A DNA stretch of 63,787 bases from Yinghuangia seranimata (GTDB lineage Bacteria; Actinomycetota; Actinomycetes; Streptomycetales; Streptomycetaceae): contig NZ_JASAOI010000012.1 in assembly GCF_029953285.1 (NCBI RefSeq), positions 1 to 63,787 on the forward strand. Reading direction: 5' to 3'. Each line of letters opens with the position of its first letter. Position 1 is the stretch's first letter. Below the pieces are notes generated by a model, which saw only the letters and a list, made by a program, of their open reading frames with translations, was not told the DNA's origin and searched no databases. This document shows, one piece after another, positions 19,903 through 27,734 of the stretch. The position numbers and the translations under genes are program-made.

Positions 19903-20209
19903 GGACCCTCACCAAATCCTCACAAGAGGAAGCACACGTTCCGGTCGTGCGCCGTAATGCGCCACCCGTAGGGTCAGCCACGCTCAGCAAGGTCGCAAAC
20001 CCCATGCGTGACCAGCGGCTTTGCCGAGCGACGCCGGACATCGTCAAGGAATTCGCCGCGGAATCCGGGCTTCCGAACGATGGATCATGGGCTCCGGCGG
20101 CCTGGGAACGGCCTCAACGGGCCCTACGAGCTGCCCGGAACCACTGGCCTCGCCGCCCCTCAGGGGTGATCATGGGAAGCCAGAGCGCACTTCCTATGAG
20201 GAGGCACGT
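19903..20209. other. 307-bp region between ABC-F and HTH genes
   Basis: No open frame with coding-like codon use, no strong hairpin and no recognisable promoter were found. It ends in GAGGAGG (20198-20204), the ribosome binding site of the next gene. A short sequence GATCATGGG occurs twice. Confidence 0.5.
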
Positions 20210-20434
20210 GTGGCCGAGACTCTGAAGAAGGGCAGCCGGGTGACCGGCGCCGCGCGCGAGAAGCTCGCCGCGGAACTCAAGAGCAAGTACGACTCGGGCG
20301 CCAGCATCCGCGCACTCGCGGAGTCCACAGGCCGTTCCTACGGCTTCGTGCACCGCATGCTGAGCGAGTCCGGCGTGACCCTGCGCGGTAGGGGCGGGGC
20401 CACCCGGGGCAAGACGAGGGCGACCTCCTCCTGA
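20210..20434 (+). CDS. small helix-turn-helix protein, streptomycete conserved
   Basis: A 74-residue basic protein. After a lysine-rich start, residues ~15-60 form one helix-turn-helix (REKLAAELKSKYDSGASIR, ALAESTGRSYGFVHRMLSES) ending in GVTLRGRGGATRGK. The type is widespread and strongly conserved in streptomycetes, annotated only as helix-turn-helix protein. GTG 20210 is chosen because GAGGAGG ends five bases upstream; longer in-frame starts lack coding character. Its length and positive charge suggest a nucleoid-associated or global regulator, but that is inference. Confidence 0.85.
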   Translation: MAETLKKGSRVTGAAREKLAAELKSKYDSGASIRALAESTGRSYGFVHRMLSESGVTLRGRGGATRGKTRATSS

Positions 20435-20677
20435 CGCCTGTCGCGACCCGCGCGTACTTTCTCCTGTTGCCCGACCAGTCAGACCAGCCCGACCAGTTCC
20501 ATGTCTCTCGCGGCACTTCCCGCAGCACGTCACAGTACTGCCGACGGCTTTTAAGTTACCAGCCGGTACCACCTCTCATGTGCGGCCACCCGACCTCATA
20601 CCGTAGGCCGGGTGGCCGATCCCGGTCACCCCGGACCGCACCCCGGCCCGGAACCGTTCCGCACGTGGAGGCAGAGC

Positions 20678-21448
20678 ATGTCGGAGAACGTCCGCTTGGA
20701 GCTCACGGGCCCACTCGCCGTGGTGACCCTCGCCAATCCGGACCGGCGCAACGCGCAGACGCCCGCCACGTGGCGGGATCTCGCCGGGGTCGGGCGCTCG
20801 TTGCCCGGTGACGTCCGCGCGGTGGTCCTCCGGGGTGAGGGATCGTCGTTCTCGGCCGGGCTCGACCGCCGCCTTTTCCCGGGCGGCGGCGGCGTGCCGG
20901 GGGAAGCGGACCTGGCCGACCTGGCGACCCGGGGGGACGCCGAGGTCGACGAGACCATCGCGGAGTTCCAGGAGGCCTTCACCTGGTGGCGGCGTCCTGA
21001 CCTGGTCTCCATCGCGGCGGTGCAGGGCCACGCGGTGGGGGCCGGGTTCCAGCTCGCCCTCGCCTGCGACCTGCGCGTGTGCGCCGACGACGTCCAGTTC
21101 TGCATGCTCGAGACATCGCTCGGCCTGGTCCCCGACCTGGCCGGCACCAAGCCCCTCGTCGACCTCGTCGGCTACGCGCGCGCTCTGGAGATCTGCGTCA
21201 CCGGCCGCCGCATCGGCGCCGCGGAGGCCGCCGCGCTGGGCCTGGCCAACCAGGTCGTACCGCGCGCCGAACTCGACGAGGCCGCGCTCGGCCTCGCCAA
21301 GGCGCTCACCGCCGCGCCGCGCGACGCCGTCGTCGAGACCAAGGCCCTGCTGCGCGGCGCCGCCGAGCGCACCTACGACGAGCAGCGCGCCGCCGAGCGC
21401 GAGGCGCAGGGGCGTCGGCTCAAGGACCTCCTCGGGGCGGGCGAGTAG
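20678..21448 (+). CDS. enoyl-CoA hydratase/isomerase family protein
   Basis: Crotonase-fold protein of 256 residues. Oxyanion-hole segments are visible: RGEGSSFSAGLDRRLF (about 50-65) and AVQGHAVGAGFQLALACDLR (about 112-131), followed by ETSLGLVPDLAGTKPL with catalytic-region acidic residues. Substrate is unknown; the family covers hydration, isomerisation and hydrolysis of acyl-CoA thioesters. ATG 20678 follows GTGGAGG at good spacing; an in-frame extension to 20612 has no ribosome binding site. It precedes the ABC exporter by 87 bp and may share its transcript. Confidence 0.9.
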   Translation: MSENVRLELTGPLAVVTLANPDRRNAQTPATWRDLAGVGRSLPGDVRAVVLRGEGSSFSAGLDRRLFPGGGGVPGEADLADLATRGDAEVDETIAEFQEAFTWWRRPDLVSIAAVQGHAVGAGFQLALACDLRVCADDVQFCMLETSLGLVPDLAGTKPLVDLVGYARALEICVTGRRIGAAEAAALGLANQVVPRAELDEAALGLAKALTAAPRDAVVETKALLRGAAERTYDEQRAAEREAQGRRLKDLLGAGE

Positions 21449-21535
21449 CCTCCAGGAAGAACACGGCGAGCGGCGGCGTTGCACCCCTCCGGCAGTTCAG
21501 ACAGCAGTCTCCGCGACGAGGGGAAATGACGACGC

Positions 21536-23461
21536 ATGGTTCCTGGCGGTTCGCTGGGGGTGTCCCCGAGGTCCTGGTCCCGTGACGGTTCGGTGGTCAA
21601 GCAGAAGCTGGCCCCCGGCACGGTCCGCCGGGTCGGCGCGTTCGCGCGGCCGTTCGGCGGGCAGATCGCCGCGTACCTCGGGCTCGTCGTCGTCGACGCG
21701 GTGCTCACGGTCCTGCCGCCGCTGCTCGCCCAGCGCATCGTCGACGACGGCGTCCTCGGCCACGACGCGGGGCTGGTCACCACCCTCGCGCTCGTGGTCG
21801 CGGGCCTCGCCGTCGTCGCCGCCGGGGTCGGGCTCGTCGAGCGCTGGTACTCCGCGCGCATCGGCGAGGGCTCCATCTACGCCCTGCGCACACAGGTCTT
21901 CGCGCACGTGCAGCGCATGCCGATCGCGTTCTTCACCCGCACCCAGACCGGCGCACTGATCTCGCGGCTCAACAACGACGTGCTGGCCGCCCAGCGCGCG
22001 TTCACCTCGACGCTCGCCGGGACCGTCTCGAACCTCGTCAGCCTCGTCCTCGTCGCCGGCACGATGTTCTACCTGGCGTGGCAGATCACCCTGGTCTCGC
22101 TGCTGCTGCTCCCGCTGTTCGTCCTGCCCGCCAAGTGGATAGGCCGCCGTCTCCAGGCGCTCACCCGCGAGCAGATGCAGCTGAACGCCGAGATGTCGAC
22201 CGTCATGACCGAGCGGTTCAACGTCTCCGGCGCCATGCTCGCCAAGATCTTCGGGCGGCCCGAGGAGGAGGACGCGCTCTTCTCCGCGCGCGCGGCCCGC
22301 GTGCGCGACGTCGGCGTCCGCATCGCGCTCGTCAACCGCGTCTTCGCCACCGCGCTCACCCTCGTCGCGGCCCTCGCCACCGCGCTGGTCTACCTGATCG
22401 GCGGCCACCTCGCCGTCGACGGCAGGCTCACCGTCGGCACCCTCGTCGCGCTGACCGTCCTGCTCGGGCGGCTGTACGGGCCGCTGACCGCGCTCGCAAA
22501 CGTGCGCGTCGACGTCATGACCGCGCTGGTCAGCTTCGAGCGGGTCTTCGAAGTCCTCGACCTGGTGCCGATGGTCGCCGACAAGCCCGGCGCCGCACCG
22601 CTGCCCGCCGACGCCGCGCGCGTCGAGTTCGACGGCGTCGGCTTCCACTACCCGGCCGCCGACGAGGTCTCGCTCGCGTCCCTCGAGTCGGTGTCCGTAC
22701 TCGACCGGTCGCGCGGCGACACCGTCCTCCACGACGTGTCGTTCACCGCCGAACCCGGCCAGGTCGTCGCCCTGGTCGGGCCGTCCGGCGCGGGCAAGAC
22801 GACGATCACCTCGCTCGTCGCCCGGCTGTACGACGCCACCGACGGGGCGGTCCGCATCGGTGGCCACGACGTCCGCGACGTCACCCTCGAGTCGCTGCGC
22901 GACGCCGTCGGCGTGGTCACGCAGGACTCGCACATGTTCCACGACACCATCCGCGGCAACCTGCTCTACGCCCGCCCGGGCGCGGACGAGGCCGAGCTGT
23001 GGGACGCCCTGCACGCCGCGCACATCGCCGACCTCGTCGGCGCCCTGCCCGACGGCCTCGACACCGTCGTCGGCGAACGCGGCCACCGGCTGTCCGGCGG
23101 CGAGAAGCAGCGCCTGGCGATCGCCCGCCTGCTGCTGAAGGCACCGCGCGTGGTGGTCCTCGACGAGGCCACCGCGCACCTCGACTCGGAGTCCGAGGCG
23201 GCCGTCCAGCAGGCCCTCGCCAACGCCCTGCGCGGCCGCACCGCGCTGGTCATCGCGCACCGCCTGTCGACGATCCGCGACGCCGACCAGATCCTCGTCG
23301 TCGACGCGGGACGCATCGCCGAACGCGGCCGCCACGACGAACTCCTCGCCCTGGGCGGCACATACGCCGACCTGTACCACCGGCAGTTCGGCGCCGGCGG
23401 CACCCAGGACCCCGACGCAGCACCGGACCAGGGGACGGAGGAGCCGGCCCTGGCCGGCTGA
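21536..23461 (+). CDS. ABC exporter half-transporter (fused membrane and ATPase domains)
   Basis: A 641-residue ABCB-type protein: six-helix membrane domain (about 30-330, first helices near 42-62) followed by an ATPase domain (about 365-620). Walker A is GPSGAGKTT, signature LSGGEKQRLAIARLLL, Walker B VVVLDEATAHLD and the switch histidine is in IAHRLST. It would act as a homodimer exporting a lipid, peptide or drug; the substrate cannot be read from the sequence. ATG 21536 follows GAGGGGA. Its stop is only two bases from that of the convergent gene at 23464. Confidence 0.92.
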   Translation: MVPGGSLGVSPRSWSRDGSVVKQKLAPGTVRRVGAFARPFGGQIAAYLGLVVVDAVLTVLPPLLAQRIVDDGVLGHDAGLVTTLALVVAGLAVVAAGVGLVERWYSARIGEGSIYALRTQVFAHVQRMPIAFFTRTQTGALISRLNNDVLAAQRAFTSTLAGTVSNLVSLVLVAGTMFYLAWQITLVSLLLLPLFVLPAKWIGRRLQALTREQMQLNAEMSTVMTERFNVSGAMLAKIFGRPEEEDALFSARAARVRDVGVRIALVNRVFATALTLVAALATALVYLIGGHLAVDGRLTVGTLVALTVLLGRLYGPLTALANVRVDVMTALVSFERVFEVLDLVPMVADKPGAAPLPADAARVEFDGVGFHYPAADEVSLASLESVSVLDRSRGDTVLHDVSFTAEPGQVVALVGPSGAGKTTITSLVARLYDATDGAVRIGGHDVRDVTLESLRDAVGVVTQDSHMFHDTIRGNLLYARPGADEAELWDALHAAHIADLVGALPDGLDTVVGERGHRLSGGEKQRLAIARLLLKAPRVVVLDEATAHLDSESEAAVQQALANALRGRTALVIAHRLSTIRDADQILVVDAGRIAERGRHDELLALGGTYADLYHRQFGAGGTQDPDAAPDQGTEEPALAG

Positions 23462-23463
23462 CC

Positions 23464-23865
23464 TCAGTCGTCCAGCCAGACGACCTTGACGTCGACGGTG
23501 GGCTTCTTTCGCGTGTGCAGCGCGCGGCCGGCGGCCTTCGTCACGCGCGCCCGCACCCGGTCGGCGACCTCGTGCAGGGGCCGGCCGTAGGCGACCGCGA
23601 TGGACAGCGTCACCACCGGCCGGCCGTCGTCCTCCGTCCGGATGAGGCAGCTCCGCGACCGCACGCCCGGTTCGGCGTCGGCGGCGGCCCGCAGCGCGCG
23701 GGCGCCTTCGGGCTCGGCGTCCAACGACGCCGACGCGTCGGGTGCGGCATGGGCCGATCGGCCGCGGGCCGGAGGAGTGGTCGCGGCCAGCAGCTCCTCG
23801 GCCGTCGGCAGCGGTGCCGCCTTTGTGTCGAATGCGTCGTCCCGCGCGTGGTTTTGCGCGCCCAT
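23464..23865 (-). CDS. Asp23-like protein, divergent from the Asp23 locus
   Basis: A 133-residue protein whose C-terminal half (about 75-133) has the Asp23/Gls24 pattern: a strand RPVVTLSIAVAYGRPLHEVA, helix ADRVRARVTKAA and final strand VDVKVVWLDD. The N-terminal half is Ala/Pro/Asp-rich and variable. No signal peptide or membrane helix. It is divergent from the Asp23 gene at 24026 across 160 bp, so both may respond to the same envelope-stress input. Assignment rests on pattern similarity and neighbourhood. Confidence 0.6.
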   Translation of the reverse strand: MGAQNHARDDAFDTKAAPLPTAEELLAATTPPARGRSAHAAPDASASLDAEPEGARALRAAADAEPGVRSRSCLIRTEDDGRPVVTLSIAVAYGRPLHEVADRVRARVTKAAGRALHTRKKPTVDVKVVWLDD

Positions 23866-24025
23866 CGGACCGCCTTCCCGAACGGTTCTGCGAATTCCGC
23901 GCGTACACCGGGCGACAAAGGCGATTCGATCCCGGTCGCGGAGGCGACTTGCTCATACCCTTGGTACAGGTGTGGCGACCCGCATATAGGGCATGTGCAG
24001 GATCGAAACACCAGGGGAGAATCCT

Positions 24026-24520
24026 ATGGCGAAGGGAAGTGCGTCGATGTCGGACACGACGACCCAGCGGGCCGGATCGCAGGTGGAGAAGGAGGGGGTC
24101 GTTCCTGGACAGGGCCGTTCCACCGAGGTGGCCAGGCTGACCTCGGACCGGGGGCGGACCTCGATCGCCGACGGAGTCGTCGCGAAGATCGCCGGCATCG
24201 CCGCGCGTGACATCGCCGGCGTGTACGCCCTCGGCAGCGGCGCGGCCCGCGCGTTCGCGGCCGTGCGGCAGCGCGTGCCGGGCGGCAAGCCCAACGTCGC
24301 GCAGGGCGTGAGCGTCGAGGTCGGCGAGAAGCAGTGTGCCGTCGACCTCGCGATCGTGGTCGACTACGGTGTGCCGATCGCCGAACTGGCGGCCGCTGTC
24401 CGGGAGAACGTCATCTCGTCGGTCGAGCGCATGACGGCGCTCGAGGTGGTCGAGGTGAACATCGCCGTCGACGACATCCACATCGAGTACGAGGACGAGA
24501 GGGAGCGCCAGCTCCAGTAG
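24026..24520 (+). CDS. Asp23/Gls24 family envelope stress protein
   Basis: A 164-residue soluble protein. Residues ~45-160 form the Asp23 (alkaline shock protein 23) domain: TSIADGVVAKIAGIAARDI, GVYALGSG, then VSVEVGEKQCAVDLAIVVDYG and the C-terminal VEVNIAVDDIHI. In Firmicutes Asp23 coats the membrane through the anchor AmaP, which is encoded here at 26091. The N-terminal tail is polar. ATG 24026 follows GGGGAGA; ATG 24047 is possible. First gene of a six-gene run with overlapping or close spacing. Confidence 0.9.
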   Translation: MAKGSASMSDTTTQRAGSQVEKEGVVPGQGRSTEVARLTSDRGRTSIADGVVAKIAGIAARDIAGVYALGSGAARAFAAVRQRVPGGKPNVAQGVSVEVGEKQCAVDLAIVVDYGVPIAELAAAVRENVISSVERMTALEVVEVNIAVDDIHIEYEDERERQLQ

Positions 24521-24535
24521 GACGGGGGCCCGGCG

Positions 24536-24832
24536 ATGGCGGTGGATCCCGGAGACCTGGACGCGCGCCGTGAACTGCTGCGCGAGTACCGGGAGTTCGT
24601 CAGGACACAACACCCCGACCGGGGTGGGGATCCGGAGGAGTTCGTCGCCGGGCTGACCCGCTACCGGGCCCTGCTCTCCCCCGACGGAGCAGGGCCCGTC
24701 CCCGCGAGCCGCACCGGCAACCCGCCGGCCGCCGCGGAGACGACCGCCTACCGACGCGGTTCACTCCCCGCGCAACTGTGGCGGGCGGTCATGGAGCGGC
24801 ACCGCAGGCGGCAGAATCCTCGCGTGCGGTGA
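24536..24832 (+). CDS. small protein with J-domain-like HPD motif
   Basis: A 98-residue protein in the Asp23 locus. Residues ~10-45 read RRELLREYREFVRTQHPDRG then GDPEEFVAGLTRYRALL, matching helix II, the invariant HPD tripeptide (residues 26-28) with DRGGD, and helix III of DnaJ J-domains. Helices I and IV are not evident, and the C-terminal half is Ala/Pro/Arg-rich. If functional it would recruit DnaK. It starts 15 bases after the Asp23 stop. Similar J-like residues in unrelated proteins are possible, so the J-domain call is moderate. Confidence 0.65.
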   Translation: MAVDPGDLDARRELLREYREFVRTQHPDRGGDPEEFVAGLTRYRALLSPDGAGPVPASRTGNPPAAAETTAYRRGSLPAQLWRAVMERHRRRQNPRVR

Positions 24833-24897
24833 CGCACGCGGGATAGGGCAGCCACACGGATGACGGCGCTCCGGTGCCGCACAAGGAGTAGGTAGTC

Positions 24898-25080
24898 ATG
24901 AGCACACCAGTCGTGGGCCTGCTGGTCGGCATGGCCCTCGGTCTCGCCGCGGCGATCGGCGGCTTCGGCGCGTTCCTGCTGGTCGCCGCGCTCGGTGCGG
25001 TCGGCTTCCTGGCCGGGCGCTACTTCGACGGCGACCTCGACCTCAGCGAGCTGTTCTCGTCGCGCGGCCGGCGCCGCTGA
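24898..25080 (+). CDS. small membrane protein of the Asp23 locus (DUF2273/GlsB-like)
   Basis: A 60-residue protein made of two closely spaced hydrophobic helices (about 5-22 and 24-42) followed by a charged tail GDLDLSELFSSRGRRR. The arrangement fits DUF2273-like small membrane proteins that accompany Asp23 and AmaP. ATG follows AAGGAG. Its stop overlaps the next start (TGATG), so translation is coupled to the second Asp23 gene. Confidence 0.7.
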   Translation: MSTPVVGLLVGMALGLAAAIGGFGAFLLVAALGAVGFLAGRYFDGDLDLSELFSSRGRRR

Positions 25081-25454
25081 TGGCGGGTTCCCGCCTGAGC
25101 GGCGCGGCGCGCCTGGAGCCGCCCGCGCCCGCGCCGTACCGCGGCTCCCTGCGCATCGGCGAACGCGTCGTTGAGAAGATCGCCGCCCGGGCCGCGAAAG
25201 AGGCGACCGGCGCGGCCGCGCCCGACACGAAGCTGCGCGAGCCCAAAGCGGGCGTGAAGGTCCGCAACGACCACGCGACCGTGAAGCTCGACCTGGACGT
25301 GCCCTACCCGGGCCGGATCACCGACATCGCCGGCACCGTGCGGCACCGGGTGCGCGACGACGTCGAGCGGCTCACCGGCATGCCCGTCATCCGCATCGAC
25401 GTCGTCGTCGGCCGCATGACGCGGATCGGCAAGGGCAGGAGGCGCGTGCAGTGA
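25080..25454 (+). CDS. second Asp23/Gls24-type protein
   Basis: A 124-residue Asp23-like protein: helix IGERVVEKIAARAAKEATG (about 22-40), strand AGVKVRNDHATVKLDLDVPY, helix ADIAGTVRHRVRDDV-like segment, and final strand MPVIRIDVVVGRM. Shorter than the paralogue at 24026 and more basic. Overlaps neighbours on both sides (TGATG upstream, GTGA downstream), indicating tight coupling with the membrane components. Confidence 0.8.
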   Translation: MAGSRLSGAARLEPPAPAPYRGSLRIGERVVEKIAARAAKEATGAAAPDTKLREPKAGVKVRNDHATVKLDLDVPYPGRITDIAGTVRHRVRDDVERLTGMPVIRIDVVVGRMTRIGKGRRRVQ

Positions 25455-26080
25455 GCGTGCTCGACGCGCCGCCCGAGGGCGGCGCCCCGCCTGCGGACGG
25501 AGGCGGGGAAGGCGCGGAGACGCCCCGCCCGGCCGGCTACCGCAAGCCGCGCCGCGCCTGGTCGACGCGCGGATTCACGGCGGCGCTGACCGCGCTCCTG
25601 CTCGGCGGGGTCGCGGGCACACTGCTGTTCTTCGGCATCGCCGCCCGCCTGGAGCACACCCAGCAGTGGGCGTACGACGTCCTCGACTGGGTCCAGACGC
25701 ACCAGTGGACCGACCGCTGGGTGTGGATCGGCGGCACGGTCGCGGCCGTCCTCGGCGCGTGGCTGCTGCTGCTCGCGTGGACGCCCGGGAAGCGCCACCT
25801 GCTGCCTCTGGAGCCGGTCGGCACCGACATGACCGCTCACATGACCCGCCGCACCGCGGGCACGCTGCTGCGGCACACCGCACTGTCGTCCACCGGCGTG
25901 CTGGACGCCCGGGTGCGGGTCAGCCGCCGCAAGGCCCTGGTGCGCGTCGACTACCACTTCCGCGACCCCGACGAACTGCACGACGAGCTGGAGACCGCGC
26001 TGCGCGAACGCGCCGACGCGCTGCTGCTCGCCCGGGTGCCGTTCGTCGACGTGCGGATCCAACCCACCAGCGGAAGGTGA
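25451..26080 (+). CDS. DUF6286 membrane protein
   Basis: A 209-residue protein with a Pro/Gly-rich cytoplasmic N-terminus, two transmembrane helices (about 42-65 and 92-112) and a cytoplasmic C-terminal domain (about 125-205) with an Asp23/AmaP-like alpha-beta pattern: LLRHTALSSTGVLDARVRVS and VPFVDVRIQP. This is the DUF6286 arrangement found in actinobacterial Asp23 loci. GTG start overlaps the upstream stop (GTGA). Probably an additional membrane anchor or partner for the Asp23 proteins. Confidence 0.8.
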   Translation: MSVLDAPPEGGAPPADGGGEGAETPRPAGYRKPRRAWSTRGFTAALTALLLGGVAGTLLFFGIAARLEHTQQWAYDVLDWVQTHQWTDRWVWIGGTVAAVLGAWLLLLAWTPGKRHLLPLEPVGTDMTAHMTRRTAGTLLRHTALSSTGVLDARVRVSRRKALVRVDYHFRDPDELHDELETALRERADALLLARVPFVDVRIQPTSGR

Positions 26081-26090
26081 CGGACTCCCG

Positions 26091-26735
26091 ATGCGCCGTG
26101 TCCTGAACCGCGTCCTGCTGAGCGTCGTCGGCCTCGTGCTGCTGGTCGGCGGGCTGGCCGTCGTCGCGCGCTCGCGCGGCTGGTTCCACGACCAGCTCGG
26201 CAGCGTGCTGCACACCGCGCACAAGCCGCTCATCACCCCGAGCCAGACCGAGCGGCTGGTCGGGCACGGCTGGTGGTGGTGGGTCGCGTTCGGCGCGCCG
26301 GGCCTGCTGCTGGTGATCTGCGTGTGGTGGTTCTTCGCGCAGTTCCGGCGCCGCCCGGTCAAGACCATCCGGGTCGCCGACACCTCGTCGGACGCGGGCG
26401 GCGGCCCGTCCGGACTCGGCACCGGCTTCGGCATGGTCGGCGACGACGCCGACACCATCACCGTCAACGGCTACGCGCTCTCCGACGCCATCGAGGACGA
26501 CCTCGAGCGGACCCCGGACGTCGAGTCCGTGCACGCCCGCCTGGTGCGCCGCCGCCACGGGCCGCGCCTCAACGTGGCGGTCCGCACCGAGGCGGGCGCC
26601 GAACCGCGCGCCGTGCTCGAGGCGATCCGCGACGAGGCGGTCGAACACGGGCGCGGCGCGGTCGAGTTGGAGTACCTGCCGGTGTTCGTCGAACTGCGTA
26701 CGGCACGTGGGCTGCCGCGCCGCCGCATCGAATAG
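26091..26735 (+). CDS. amaP: alkaline shock response membrane anchor AmaP-like
   Basis: A 214-residue protein with two transmembrane helices (about 8-27 and 62-82) bordering an extracytoplasmic loop, and a cytoplasmic domain (about 115-205) with Asp23-like strands: TITVNGYALSDAIEDDLERT, VESVHARLVRR, LNVAVRTEAG, VELEYLPVFVEL. In Staphylococcus AmaP anchors Asp23 at the membrane; the same role is inferred here from layout. Last gene of the Asp23 operon, 10 bp after DUF6286. Confidence 0.82.
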   Translation: MRRVLNRVLLSVVGLVLLVGGLAVVARSRGWFHDQLGSVLHTAHKPLITPSQTERLVGHGWWWWVAFGAPGLLLVICVWWFFAQFRRRPVKTIRVADTSSDAGGGPSGLGTGFGMVGDDADTITVNGYALSDAIEDDLERTPDVESVHARLVRRRHGPRLNVAVRTEAGAEPRAVLEAIRDEAVEHGRGAVELEYLPVFVELRTARGLPRRRIE

Positions 26736-26860
26736 CCGAGCCCGAGGCGACGACCGGGACGAGGCACGCGCGACGCGGCGCCTCGTCCGGCGTCGGCGCG
26801 TCGGGTATGTCACCGGTGCGGGTCAGTGACGGCGCGCGGGCCGCACGCCAGGATTTGGAC

Positions 26861-27646
26861 ATGGATCTAGGACTTCGCGATCGCGTCTACATCGTCACCG
26901 GTGCCACCCGAGGACTCGGCTTCGCCACCGCCCGCGCCCTCGTCGACGACGGGGCCAGGGTCGTCGTGACCGGCCGCTCCGAGGAGCGCACCGCCAAGGC
27001 CGCCGCCGAACTGGGCGGGCTGCCGCAGGCGATCGGGGTCGCGGCCGACAACGCCGACTCGGGCGCCGCCGAGCGGCTGGTCGCCGCGGCGGTCAGCCGG
27101 TTCGGCCGGCTCGACGGCATCCTGATCAGCGTGGGCGGACCGCCCGCCGGCTCGGTCGTCGGCACCGAGGACGACGCGTGGCGCGACGCCTTCGAGTCGG
27201 TGTTCCTCGGAGGGGTCCGCCTGGCCCGCGCGGCCGCCAACGCCATGGGCGACCGCACCGGCCCGGCGGCCGGCGGCGAGGGCGTCATCGGCTTCGTGCT
27301 GTCGGTGTCCGTGCAGCAGCCGATCGGCGGGCTGGCGATCTCGAACGGCCTGCGGCCCGGGCTCGCGATGACCGCGAAGACCCTCGCCGACGAGCTGGGC
27401 CCGCGCGGCATCCGCGTGCTCGGCCTGCTCCCCGGCCGCATTGACACCGACCGGGTCCGCGAGCTCGACGCCCTCGCCGCCGACCCGGCCGCGGCCCGGG
27501 CCGGCAGCGAGGCGGGCATCCCGCTCCAGCGCTACGGCACGCCGGAGGAGTTCGGCAGGGTCGCCGCGTTCCTGCTCTCGCCGGCGGCGTCGTACCTGAC
27601 GGGCCTGATGGTGCCGGTCGACGGCGGCGCCATCCGGTCGATCTAG
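26861..27646 (+). CDS. SDR oxidoreductase with atypical active site
   Basis: A 261-residue short-chain dehydrogenase/reductase fold protein. The nucleotide motif is GATRGLGFATARAL (about 13-26) and the serine-containing strand LSVSVQQPIGGL is present. The catalytic Tyr-x3-Lys is replaced: aligning on the following helix, SNGLR occupies it, giving Ser-x3-Arg. This resembles the known BKR-like SDR subgroup that lacks the standard tetrad. ATG 26861 is the sensible start; a much longer in-frame extension overlaps amaP. Substrate unknown. Convergent with the alcohol dehydrogenase. Confidence 0.85.
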   Translation: MDLGLRDRVYIVTGATRGLGFATARALVDDGARVVVTGRSEERTAKAAAELGGLPQAIGVAADNADSGAAERLVAAAVSRFGRLDGILISVGGPPAGSVVGTEDDAWRDAFESVFLGGVRLARAAANAMGDRTGPAAGGEGVIGFVLSVSVQQPIGGLAISNGLRPGLAMTAKTLADELGPRGIRVLGLLPGRIDTDRVRELDALAADPAAARAGSEAGIPLQRYGTPEEFGRVAAFLLSPAASYLTGLMVPVDGGAIRSI

Positions 27647-27648
27647 CC

Positions 27649-27698
27649 GGACCGACCCCATCGGACCGACCGGGGACCGACTCCATCGGACCGACCGG
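27649..27698. repeat. GGACCGAC repeat array after the SDR gene
   Basis: GGACCGAC occurs at 27649, 27663, 27674 and 27688 (spacing 14, 11, 14). A longer unit, CCATCGGACCGACCGG, is repeated exactly at 27658-27673 and 27683-27698, again with a 25-bp period. The last copy forms the left arm of the terminator hairpin. Confidence 0.85.
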
Positions 27699-27722
27699 AC
27701 CGAGCAGGTCCGGTCGGTCCGA
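27686..27722. terminator. bidirectional terminator SDR / alcohol dehydrogenase
   Basis: Perfect 16-bp stem with a GAGCA loop; left arm TCGGACCGACCGGACC at 27686-27701 and its complement at 27707-27722, between convergent genes. Confidence 0.85.
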
Positions 27723-27734
27723 CCCGGTCAGGCC

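Noticed and set aside
20469-20497. Repeated GCCCGACCAGT (20469-20479, 20487-20497) after the small HTH gene
   Set aside because: Only two short copies with no symmetry or relation to a promoter; not distinguishable from chance in this composition.
23940-24000. Possible promoter TTGGTA-N18-TATAGG before the Asp23 operon
   Set aside because: Spacing and boxes are weak and no sigma-B-like GTTT/GGGTAT pair is properly spaced on either strand.
21497-24613. Minus-strand frame of over 1,000 codons across the ABC exporter and Asp23 genes
   Set aside because: It crosses several supported genes and its product is a typical Asp/Glu/Arg-rich shadow.
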